Of a stretch of 11,855 nt of DNA, positions 6,230-11,630 are shown in pieces. Each line of letters opens with the position of its first letter. Positions within the stretch are counted from its first letter, which is position 1. Below the pieces are notes generated by a model, which worked only from the letters and a program-made list of their open reading frames with translations, was not told the origin of the DNA and did not search any database. A program made the translations under genes and the position numbers. The stretch is from Deinococcus marmoris DSM 12784 (GTDB lineage Bacteria; Deinococcota; Deinococci; Deinococcales; Deinococcaceae), in assembly GCF_000701405.1 (NCBI RefSeq), contig NZ_JNIV01000120.1, positions 1-11,855 on the forward strand, written 5' to 3'.

Positions 6230-6251
6230 GGCCCCGCGTCCCAGCGGGGCC
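6230..6251. repeat. GC-rich hairpin after the 161-aa gene
   Basis: GGCCCCGC and GCGGGGCC enclose GTCCCA, eight bases after the stop codon. There is no U-tract. It may protect the 3' end of a processed transcript or reduce read-through; similar hairpins follow the genes ending at 9265 and 9895. Confidence 0.6.
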
Positions 6252-6279
6252 ACTCTCCCCCACCGGAGGACCGCCGCCG

Positions 6280-6462
6280 ATGCACTGGACCCTGTACGAC
6301 TTGCCCCCCGAACTTGAAGACGACGAGCGAGGCCCAGACGCCGACGCCCCGGCAGACTTTGACCCTCCCGCCGAGCTGGAGGCCGCCACCGACTTCCCCA
6401 CCCTTACAGACTGCCCGTACTGCGCCTCACGCGCCCCGGAAAGCTGCGGGTGTTTTGACTGA
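6280..6462 (+). CDS. small acidic protein with C-terminal zinc-ribbon-like cysteines
   Basis: The 60-residue product begins at an ATG ten bases after GGAGG (6265-6269). The first 45 residues are strongly acidic and Pro-rich (PPELEDDERGPDADAPADFDPP), and the end carries CPYC-x7-CGC (residues about 46-58), which could bind one metal ion. The stop TGA overlaps the ribosome-binding site of the next gene (TGAAGGAG), showing tight coupling. The acidic body is reminiscent of DNA-mimicking or adaptor proteins, but that is speculation. The family is unknown. Confidence 0.65.
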   Translation: MHWTLYDLPPELEDDERGPDADAPADFDPPAELEAATDFPTLTDCPYCASRAPESCGCFD

Positions 6463-6472
6463 AGGAGTAACC

Positions 6473-6670
6473 ATGTTCCACAGCGCCGATGAAATTTACG
6501 ACGATGAAATTACCAGCGGACCCTATGACCGCGAGGAAATCAACTTCGAGGCTGCCGCCGCCGAGCTGCGCGCCCCGCTCCTGCCAGAGTCGGCCAATTG
6601 CTACGAGGACGCCGACGCCGCCAAGCAGTACGACGACGCCCACTTAGACGAGCTGGAGGACGAGCAGTGA
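6473..6670 (+). CDS. small acidic hypothetical protein, 65 aa
   Basis: It starts at the ATG at 6473 behind GAAGGAG (6461-6467); the longer open frame upstream is a shadow of the preceding gene. The product is very acidic throughout (SADEIYDDEI, YDREEINFEAAAAEL, YEDADAAKQYDDAHLDELEDEQ), with an Ala-rich middle helix and no Lys except one. It overlaps the next gene by the GTGA arrangement (TGA at 6668-6670). Function unknown. Confidence 0.65.
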   Translation: MFHSADEIYDDEITSGPYDREEINFEAAAAELRAPLLPESANCYEDADAAKQYDDAHLDELEDEQ

Positions 6671-7023
6671 CCCTGACCCCCGATCTGGAGACCTATGCCG
6701 CGAACATGCGCCAGCGCCGCCGCGTGGCCGCGCACAACCTCAGAGCCGCCCGCAGGTTGCAGCGCCAGGGCGATCAAGCCGCCGCCCAGAGGATTGAAAA
6801 TCACCGTGACGCGAAGCGCAGGTACGGCGACCTGTACCCCAACCCAGACCGCCGCGCCGATCTGCTAAGACACGTCGATTCATTGAAGGCGACGTTAAAC
6901 GATCTGGAAGGCCAGGAGCCACCGCCCGAAGTGAGCGCCACTCCCGAAGGTCAGGCGATCTATGCGACGTTCAAAAGAAGCATTGACAATTTCGCCGCCC
7001 TTGCCCAAGCTGCCCGGTTCTGA
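6667..7023 (+). CDS. basic helical hypothetical protein, 118 aa
   Basis: The GTG at 6667, overlapping the previous stop by three bases, with GGAGG at 6656-6660, is preferred to the ATG at 6598 that would overlap the upstream gene. The N-terminal half is a strongly basic helix (RQRRRVAAHNLRAARRLQRQGDQAAAQRIENHRDAKRRYGDLY), suggesting nucleic-acid contact. The C-terminal half is also helical (RADLLRHVDSLKATLNDLEGQ and YATFKRSIDNFAALAQAARF). The opposite charge to its two upstream neighbours suggests they might form a complex; this is an inference. Its stop overlaps the next start (TGATG). Confidence 0.65.
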   Translation: MTLTPDLETYAANMRQRRRVAAHNLRAARRLQRQGDQAAAQRIENHRDAKRRYGDLYPNPDRRADLLRHVDSLKATLNDLEGQEPPPEVSATPEGQAIYATFKRSIDNFAALAQAARF

Positions 7024-7214
7024 TGCCTGAACTTGACCCACTGATGACCGACATGAAGCAGTGCGCCCAGGACATGCAGCGACTCTTAGACGCTCTAGAG
7101 CTGTGCCACCACGAGGATTACCGGGTGAGCGAAGCGGCGACCACCCTTCACAATCGGCTGTCCCGCTTTAACCTCCGAATCCTTGACCGCGAATTAAAAG
7201 CCACAGGCCGGTAA
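7023..7214 (+). CDS. small helical hypothetical protein, 63 aa
   Basis: The ATG at 7023 shares its A with the previous TGA, so translation is coupled. The product is predominantly helical with Cys at about residues 14 and 28 and a basic end (NLRILDRELKATGR). It is the last gene of the unit, 20 bases before a terminator. No family is recognised. Confidence 0.6.
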   Translation: MPELDPLMTDMKQCAQDMQRLLDALELCHHEDYRVSEAATTLHNRLSRFNLRILDRELKATGR

Positions 7215-7233
7215 GTCAGAAACAGGAGATATG

Positions 7234-7260
7234 AGCCGCGCCTAGCGTGGCTTTTCTTCT
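7234..7260 (+). terminator. rho-independent terminator
   Basis: AGCCGCGC (7234-7241) pairs with GCGTGGCT (7245-7252) around a CTA loop with one G-U pair, followed by a T-rich run (CTTTTCTTCT). It ends the unit that starts at 5671. Confidence 0.8.
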
Positions 7261-7293
7261 GCTGTAACACTGCGCCAATCAGTTTCAAGAGGG

Positions 7294-7322
7294 TTGACAA
7301 AATACAAAATATCTTATATAGT
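7294..7322 (+). promoter_or_regulatory. sigma-70-type promoter with operator dyad (copy 2)
   Basis: TTGACA (7294-7299), 17-bp spacer and TATAGT (7317-7322). The spacer dyad is weaker than in the other copies (ACAAAATAC, AAA, ATATCTTAT; 6 of 9 paired), which may mean weaker repression. AGAGGG immediately before the -35 is shared with copy 1. Confidence 0.85.
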
Positions 7323-7329
7323 GTCCTTA

Positions 7330-7350
7330 CCTCAGACAGAGGAAAGGAGC
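7330..7350 (+). promoter_or_regulatory. shared leader hairpin and ribosome-binding site (copy 2)
   Basis: CCTC-AGACA-GAGG (7330-7342) is followed directly by AAAGGAG and, eight bases later, the ATG at 7358. Confidence 0.8.
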
Positions 7351-7357
7351 AATAAAA

Positions 7358-9265
7358 ATGACCGCAGCAGAACAGATGACCGCCCCCGCCCCCCTTCGCC
7401 TCGTGACCCCCGACACCGCCGCCGCTGATGTGGTGAATGTGGCCTTCGCCCGCACGCGCCGCAGCAGCCTGAACCCCCGCAAGCGGTTTGACCACGACAA
7501 ATTGGTGGAGCTTGCCGCCAGCATTTACCAGCGCACCAAGTTTGACGGGGGCGGGAATGTCACGCGCACCGGGATTGAACAGAACCTCATCGGCAGGCCC
7601 AGCGCCAAGGAAAGCGGCATGGTGGAGTTGGCCGCAGGCGAACGCCGACAGCGGGCCGTCGAGCTGCTGGTCCAGGGCTTGACCGTGCAGGTGCAGACCG
7701 GAGAGGACGCCAACGGACGCCCGGTTATGGGGGAAGCGTTCTATCAGGTGACGGACGCTTACCCGGTGCCGTTCCGCATCGAGGAGATGACCGACGCCGA
7801 GCTGATCGAGGTTGCCACGCTGGAAAACAGCCAGCGCCAGGACATGACCCCGATGGAGGAGGCCGACGCATTTCTGGCCCTGATCGGAGCGGGCCGCACG
7901 GCGGATTATGTGGCGGTCAAGTACGGCCTACACGTCAACACCGTAAAGAGCCGGGTGCAGTTGGCAGCAGGTTTGGGCCGGGACGCCCGCAAGCTCTTGG
8001 ACGAGGGCGCAATCAACTTGGAACAGGCCAAGATCATTGCCACCACCAGCGGGGCCATGAAAAAATCCCTCACCGAACACGCCCGCAACGGCAACAGCGT
8101 TACCACCTTGAAAAATCTCGTGAAGGCCGGGGCGTTTCTCGTGGAAAATGCCCGCTTTGATGTGGAGGCCAGCGGCTTAAAAATTGACGAGGGCGGGCTG
8201 GGAATGTTGGGCGACTTTCCCGCCAAGTTCGCGGACCACAAGACAGCGCTGAACAAGCAGCTTGAGGCGCTGGAAATCCTCAAGGCCAAAGAGGAGGAGC
8301 GCGGGACCTGGGGCAAGGTAGAAATTGTGACCGTGGAGAGCGCGTATGCCAACCTGCCAAGCAGTGAATGGGTGACGCCCCCGCACGGCATGACCCACAA
8401 TCTGGCCCTGATTTGCAGCAGCACCACCGGGAAAATTGCCGAGAGCAGCCAGTATGTAAGGTACGCCGACGCCCAGGTGTTCAAGCGTGAGCAGGCCGAA
8501 GCAGCCGCGCAAGCTCACGCAGCCGCAGCGGGTGAGGGTGAGGCCGGGAGCGGCGAAACCAGCGCCACCAGCACCCCGCGCACCACGTATCCCGCCGCCG
8601 ACACCGGGCCGAAGATCAGGGAGGCCGCGCACGTCCTGGCGCACCAGACGCGCTCTCAGGCGATTCATGGGCATCTGGCAACCGACCCCCGGATGTGTCT
8701 CGCGCTGGCCTGCGAATCACTGGCAAAGACCACCATCTGCCACAGCGGGGGCGGAGCAATGGAGATCAGTTTGCGGGGCGTGAAAGAGGTTCCGCTGACC
8801 GACGAGGGCCGCACCCTGGCCGCAGATTTGGCCTTGACGTTCGGGACGGTCTTCGCCACCGATGAGGGCGGGCGACTGACGTACCGGAGAATGGGATTTG
8901 ATGTGGAGGAGGCGTTGACTGCGCCAGAAGTCCAGACCGAAGACCTCTTAAAACTGTTCGCATACCTGACGCACCAGCAGGTAGGCGACTGGGATAACAG
9001 CCTGAACGACACGCCGCGCCGGGTCAAAGCGTTGGCCGAGCGGTTAGAAGTGACGGGCGACGTGCAGGAGCGGTTCACCCTCAGCACCGGGTATCTGGAC
9101 GGCTACACCGTTGACGCCCTGTTAAAGCTCATAGAGACCATGCCCGAAGGGTTGCGCCCAGTTGGACTGATGAAGGCCAGCAAGAAAGAGATCGTGGGGC
9201 TGATTCTGGAAAAAGCGCCCGCACTCAAGGGGGCCGGGTGGCTGCCGGACCTCGTGAAGTTCTAG
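7358..9265 (+). CDS. large ParB-like DNA-binding protein of plasmid leading-region type
   Basis: The 635-residue protein opens with a ParB/Spo0J N-terminal domain: SLNPRKRF (37-44), LVELAASI (49-56), the phosphate-contact motif AGERRQRA (93-100) and EVATLENSQRQDMTPMEEADAF (151-172). A helix-turn-helix follows (about 180-203). About 20 extra residues lie between the first two boxes. Chromosomal ParB proteins are near 300 residues; this one adds about 350, including an Ala/Gly-rich linker (380-410) and a C-terminal domain ending GAGWLPDLVKF. That length and ending resemble the YubM-like ParB-domain proteins of conjugative-plasmid leading regions rather than partition proteins. No ParA gene is adjacent. 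It has its own promoter and shared leader. A partition or regulatory role remains possible. Confidence 0.85.
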   Translation: MTAAEQMTAPAPLRLVTPDTAAADVVNVAFARTRRSSLNPRKRFDHDKLVELAASIYQRTKFDGGGNVTRTGIEQNLIGRPSAKESGMVELAAGERRQRAVELLVQGLTVQVQTGEDANGRPVMGEAFYQVTDAYPVPFRIEEMTDAELIEVATLENSQRQDMTPMEEADAFLALIGAGRTADYVAVKYGLHVNTVKSRVQLAAGLGRDARKLLDEGAINLEQAKIIATTSGAMKKSLTEHARNGNSVTTLKNLVKAGAFLVENARFDVEASGLKIDEGGLGMLGDFPAKFADHKTALNKQLEALEILKAKEEERGTWGKVEIVTVESAYANLPSSEWVTPPHGMTHNLALICSSTTGKIAESSQYVRYADAQVFKREQAEAAAQAHAAAAGEGEAGSGETSATSTPRTTYPAADTGPKIREAAHVLAHQTRSQAIHGHLATDPRMCLALACESLAKTTICHSGGGAMEISLRGVKEVPLTDEGRTLAADLALTFGTVFATDEGGRLTYRRMGFDVEEALTAPEVQTEDLLKLFAYLTHQQVGDWDNSLNDTPRRVKALAERLEVTGDVQERFTLSTGYLDGYTVDALLKLIETMPEGLRPVGLMKASKKEIVGLILEKAPALKGAGWLPDLVKF

Positions 9266-9276
9266 GAAGCAGAGCA

Positions 9277-9297
9277 GGGGGAGGCCGAGCCTCCCCC
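9277..9297. repeat. GC-rich hairpin after the ParB-like gene
   Basis: GGGGGAGGC and GCCTCCCCC enclose CGA, 12 bases after the stop. No proper U-tract follows, so read-through into the next gene is likely at some level. Confidence 0.65.
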
Positions 9298-9318
9298 CAC
9301 TTTCCCAGGAGGGCGCAC

Positions 9319-9567
9319 ATGGGCGGCAACAGGAAACACGGCTTTGCACGGGGCAACGCCAGCGGCAGGAATGGACAGACCTACGGGCCGAAATGGTTTT
9401 GTGACGGCTGCCAGCGCGAACACGGAGGCAAGGTGTTTAGCACAGTCATTTACGGCTTGGTGTACTGCGACAGGCAGGCCAGCCGCATTGAAACGGCCCG
9501 GTCTAAGCGGCGATTAAACGCGATTCTTGCTTTTGCCAGCGCACCGGAACAAACCACTTCAAATTGA
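9319..9567 (+). CDS. small zinc-finger-like protein, 82 aa
   Basis: The ATG at 9319 follows AGGAGG (9307-9312); the longer frame upstream overlaps the ParB-like gene. The product has a Gly/Asn/Arg-rich start (GGNRKHGFARGNASGRNG), then WFCDGCQREHGGKVF (about 32-46) and YCDRQ (about 54-58). The three Cys and a His could form a metal-binding knuckle (C-x2-C ... C). The rest is basic. Its stop codon TGA (9565-9567) lies inside the -35 box of the next promoter. It is probably co-transcribed with the ParB-like gene. No named family is recognised. Confidence 0.65.
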   Translation: MGGNRKHGFARGNASGRNGQTYGPKWFCDGCQREHGGKVFSTVIYGLVYCDRQASRIETARSKRRLNAILAFASAPEQTTSN

Positions 9568-9592
9568 CAATATACAAAGTATCTTGTATAAT
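9564..9592 (+). promoter_or_regulatory. consensus sigma-70-type promoter with operator dyad (copy 3)
   Basis: TTGACA (9564-9569), 17-bp spacer and TATAAT (9587-9592), the closest to consensus of the three. The dyad is ACAATATAC, AAA, GTATCTTGT with 8 of 9 paired. The -35 overlaps the preceding stop codon. Confidence 0.9.
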
Positions 9593-9599
9593 GTTCTTA

Positions 9600-9619
9600 C
9601 CTCAGACAGAGGGAAGGAG
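9600..9619 (+). promoter_or_regulatory. shared leader hairpin and ribosome-binding site (copy 3)
   Basis: CCTC-AGACA-GAGG (9600-9612) is followed by GAAGGAG. The site is one base from the ATG at 9621 but seven from the ATG at 9627, which is therefore the better start. Confidence 0.8.
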
Positions 9620-9626
9620 CATGTTG

Positions 9627-9895
9627 ATGAGTCAATCTCAGCCCACCACCACCGAGAAGTTTAGCCCCCGCCTTTCCGCCACCGAGCGCGGCAGGTTGGG
9701 AGGACAGGCCACCGCCCAGCGCCACGGCAGCATATGGAAGCGATTGGACGCGCCGGATTTTGGGCCACTGTGGAAAAGCACTTTGGCGGCGACGTGGCCG
9801 CCTACATGCGAATGCTCAGAACCCACCGGGCGCAGGGCAAGGAGAGCGCCGTGCTGGGGTGCAGTGTCCAGAGCCAAGGCCAGAGCGCCGCTTAA
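9627..9895 (+). pseudogene. frameshifted small gene with GGxATAxRHG-type motif
   Basis: From ATG 9627 the frame reads sensibly to about 9733 (SATERGRLGGQATAQRHGSI) and then turns into Trp/Arg/Pro-rich nonsense running to 9956. The overlapping -1 frame from 9734 continues naturally: MEAIGRAGFWATVEKHFGGD, VAAYMRMLRTHRAQGKESA, ending TAA 9893-9895. Joined, the two halves make an 80-90 residue protein of the Gly-Gly/RHG type seen in small KGG-motif plasmid proteins. A single-base loss near 9731-9736 explains the break; a sequencing error, or coupled translation from ATG 9734, are alternatives. A GC-rich hairpin follows the TAA of the second frame, supporting that as the true end. Confidence 0.6.
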
Positions 9896-9905
9896 CAACC
9901 TGCAC

Positions 9906-9928
9906 GCGGCCCCGACAAGCGGGGCCGC
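9906..9928. repeat. GC-rich hairpin after the frameshifted gene
   Basis: GCGGCCCCG and CGGGGCCGC enclose ACAAG, ten bases after TAA 9895. No U-tract. It has the same position relative to a gene as the hairpins at 6230 and 9277. Confidence 0.65.
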
Positions 9929-9960
9929 AGCTCCCGCCCTCGCCCCCAAGGAGTGACCCC

Positions 9961-10479
9961 ATGCCTACCCCCAACAACCGCGACGAGTACAAGAAAAATC
10001 TTCTCCTGAGCATCTATCAACTGGTGCAGGCCATTGAGACCGACGACGACAGCATTCACCCCACTTGGGTAGCGCAGTCCATTCACAGTGACACCCGCGA
10101 GTATTTCAACGCCGAGCGGTGGAAGCCCAGCCCCGTCTATGAAGGCATCCAGACCCGGATACCCGTGGGCGAAATGGTGACGCTCCACATTCGGATGTGG
10201 CAGGCGGAAACCCCAGGGGACGAGCAAAGATGTCAGCAGTGGGTGACAGGGAAGGTGGTCAAGATTGAAAGCCTGTACCGACCCGACGACGGCGCGCGGT
10301 TTGGACTTGTTCCAACAGGCAAGCGCAACCCGCGCAGTTTTCAGTACCGGGCCGTGGTGTCCTCCAGCCTGAAGGTCTGGAGAGGCAAGCTCACGCCGCA
10401 GCAGGCCCAGGCCCGCGAACCCTTCTACCACCACGAAACCATTCCACCCGTGCAGTACCCCCAGGAGGCCAGCGCATGA
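9961..10479 (+). CDS. hypothetical protein, 172 aa
   Basis: The ATG at 9961 lies seven bases after AAGGAG (9948-9953); the open frame before it is a shadow. The product is soluble with no signal peptide. Its start is helical and polar (NNRDEYKKNLLLSIYQLVQAIETDDD), the middle has strand-rich segments (VGEMVTLHIRMWQAE, QQWVTGKVVKIESLYR), and the end is Pro-rich (HHETIPPVQYPQEASA). No catalytic motif or family is recognised. Its stop overlaps an ATG at 10476, but the real next gene starts at 10593 behind its own leader. Confidence 0.7.
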   Translation: MPTPNNRDEYKKNLLLSIYQLVQAIETDDDSIHPTWVAQSIHSDTREYFNAERWKPSPVYEGIQTRIPVGEMVTLHIRMWQAETPGDEQRCQQWVTGKVVKIESLYRPDDGARFGLVPTGKRNPRSFQYRAVVSSSLKVWRGKLTPQQAQAREPFYHHETIPPVQYPQEASA

Positions 10480-10493
10480 ACAGCAATACGGAT

Positions 10494-10522
10494 CTGACGA
10501 ACAGGGCAACACATGGCACAAT
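10494..10522 (+). promoter_or_regulatory. weak candidate promoter of the HTH gene
   Basis: CTGACG (10494-10499), 17-bp spacer and CACAAT (10517-10522) match the consensus hexamers at 4 of 6 each. A dyad GGACCT ... AGGTCC (10528-10533/10547-10552) lies just downstream and could be an operator. CTATCCACA within the dyad (10532-10540) is one base from a DnaA box. Confidence 0.4.
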
Positions 10523-10557
10523 GAAAAGGACCTATCCACAGCGGACAGGTCCACTCC

Positions 10558-10579
10558 CCTCAGACAGAGGTAAAGGAGC
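10558..10579 (+). promoter_or_regulatory. shared leader hairpin and ribosome-binding site (copy 4)
   Basis: CCTC-AGACA-GAGG (10558-10570), then TAAAGGAGC. Here the leader is present without the TTGACA-dyad promoter seen at the other three sites. The ATG at 10593 is 14 bases from the site, longer than usual. Confidence 0.7.
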
Positions 10580-10592
10580 GCAACGAGTCTAC

Positions 10593-11078
10593 ATGAAAGA
10601 ACAGAAGACCCTCAACCAATGGCGCAAGGAACGTGGCCTAACGGTTGACGAGCTGGCAGAAAAAGCTGGAGTAGGGCGGAGCATTCACAGTTGGCTTTAC
10701 AGCGGCAACATCCCAGGTCTGAAAACAGGCTTGATACTGGCAGAGGCGCTGGATGTTGACGTAACCCAGATCGTGTGGGGCAAAGAGAAGCGGCAAGAAG
10801 TAGAAGTTCCCCCCATGCCGGAAGGCCGCGAGGTCACTGGCAACCAGAGCCGCGTGACCCGTGAGCAGTACGAGGTGGCAAAGCAGTGGGTGGCCGCAGG
10901 CCGGAGCATGGACACGACGGCTGGGGCCGTCGGTGTGAGCCGGGGAATACTGTACAAGGCGTTTGCGAGATTTGAAAAAGAGGACGGTTCTCAGAAGCCC
11001 AGCGAAGGGCCAGCGCAGGAGGCAGCCGGGTCCAAGGTCAAGACCCGGAAGCCGAAGGCTTCCAAAGACGAGTCATGA
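10593..11078 (+). CDS. XRE-family regulator with a second helix-turn-helix
   Basis: The 161-residue product has a Cro/C1-type domain at 6-63 (LNQWRKERGLTVDELAEKAG, VGRSIHSWLYSGNIPGLKTG, LILAEALDVDVTQIVWG). A second putative helix-turn-helix lies at 88-126 (REQYEVAKQWVAAGRSMDTT, AGAVGVSRGILYKAF), resembling resolvase or Hin-type binding helices. The tail is Lys/Pro-rich (SKVKTRKPKASKDES). An ATG at 10476 would add 39 residues encoded by the promoter and leader, so the start at 10593 is preferred. A DNA-binding regulator with two binding units is a natural candidate for the dyads in the three upstream promoters; that link is inference. A terminator follows. Confidence 0.8.
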   Translation: MKEQKTLNQWRKERGLTVDELAEKAGVGRSIHSWLYSGNIPGLKTGLILAEALDVDVTQIVWGKEKRQEVEVPPMPEGREVTGNQSRVTREQYEVAKQWVAAGRSMDTTAGAVGVSRGILYKAFARFEKEDGSQKPSEGPAQEAAGSKVKTRKPKASKDES

Positions 11079-11086
11079 ACTTGACA

Positions 11087-11117
11087 GTTTTACGACATCT
11101 CAGAAGGTTTTACGACA
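11087..11117 (+). repeat. two direct repeats GTTTTACGACA, 20-bp period
   Basis: Exact copies at 11087-11097 and 11107-11117. The 20-bp period places them on nearly the same face of the helix (two turns). The core TTTTACGACA recurs as an inverted pair at 11209-11236, indicating one DNA-binding protein. Confidence 0.75.
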
Positions 11118-11135
11118 ACTGCACCAAAGGATACT

Positions 11136-11164
11136 CCAGGCGATCAACCCGCCTGGCCTTTTTT
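11136..11164 (+). terminator. rho-independent terminator of the HTH gene
   Basis: CCAGGCG (11136-11142) and CGCCTGG (11150-11156) enclose ATCAACC, followed by CC and six T. Confidence 0.9.
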
Positions 11165-11208
11165 GCCGATAGGCACGCATAGAGGCTGAGAATACATCTG
11201 GCCTTAGC

Positions 11209-11236
11209 ATGTCGTAAAATTTACATTTTACGACAT
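11209..11236. promoter_or_regulatory. 28-bp perfect operator palindrome
   Basis: Arm ATGTCGTAAAAT, spacer TTAC and arm ATTTTACGACAT pair perfectly over 12 bp. The right arm covers the -35 of the promoter at 11227. It contains the same TTTTACGACA unit as the direct repeats at 11087-11117. Confidence 0.85.
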
Positions 11237-11254
11237 AAGAAACCTAAGTATAAT
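11227..11254 (+). promoter_or_regulatory. promoter placed for a leaderless transcript
   Basis: TTTACG (11227-11232), 16-bp spacer and TATAAT (11249-11254). The expected transcript start, about seven bases on, coincides with the ATG at 11261. Leaderless genes with a -10 just before the start codon are common in deinococci. Confidence 0.65.
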
Positions 11255-11260
11255 ATTCTG

Positions 11261-11458
11261 ATGGCAGCAAAACAAGGAGAATGGACCTGTGACGGACCAC
11301 CCCAACTGGAACTTGTGAAGGCGCAGTGGGATTGTGCCCAGACACGAACGAAGGTCTTCGAGTGAATTGAAGTACTTGATAGCCGTGAGGGCAATCACTC
11401 CGCCTTGGGCCACCGGTTCCCGGCAGCCTTCGAGGAGCAGGCCACCATTCCGAACTGA
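11261..11458 (+). pseudogene. short or decayed gene behind the operator palindrome
   Basis: From ATG 11261 the frame encodes 34 residues (MAAKQGEWTCDGPPQLELVK, AQWDCAQTRTKVFE) to TGA 11363-11365. It is then open again for 30 codons (IEVLDSREGNHSALGHRFPA, AFEEQATIPN) to TGA 11456-11458, and again to a TAG near 11613. So few stops over 350 bases, beginning at a well-placed promoter, suggest a decayed longer gene, possibly replication-related given the repeats upstream. A genuine 34-residue protein is the alternative. No family is recognised. Confidence 0.4.
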
Positions 11459-11630
11459 GCGTTCACCAAATCCCTGACAGATCAGTCCAAGGAAGCGTTA
11501 CCGGAGGAGTTGAGTTCGATACGCCCCACCATGTCGCCAAATCGCCGTGGGCCGATACTGCCTCCACTTTTTGGTACCCTCCTGATTCCTGCCCACAGCC
11601 GTACCCCACTTTTTTAGTTTTTCTCCAACT
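11459..11630. other. intergenic stretch, no gene seen
   Basis: Apart from the possible continuation of the decayed frame, nothing coding is seen. CCACTTTTT occurs twice (near 11563 and 11607). The segment separates the mobile-type genes from the convergent dehydrogenase gene. Confidence 0.4.

Noticed and set aside
5704..6285. 193-residue Gly/Val-rich open frame on the - strand
   Set aside because: Antisense of the gene at 5737, which has a strong promoter, leader and ribosome-binding site.
7906..8484. 192-residue open frame on the - strand
   Set aside because: Antisense of the ParB-like gene with no recognisable domain or start signal.
9564..9592. CRISPR-like or iteron interpretation of the three repeated promoter blocks
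   Set aside because: Copies are kilobases apart, each precedes a gene, and the conserved bases are promoter hexamers, dyad and ribosome-binding site.
10532..10540. DnaA box (CTATCCACA) as evidence of a replication origin
   Set aside because: One near-match alone, with no cluster or AT-rich unwinding region nearby, is expected by chance.
11228..11413. 61-residue open frame on the - strand
   Set aside because: It runs through the operator palindrome and promoter; no ribosome-binding site or family resemblance.
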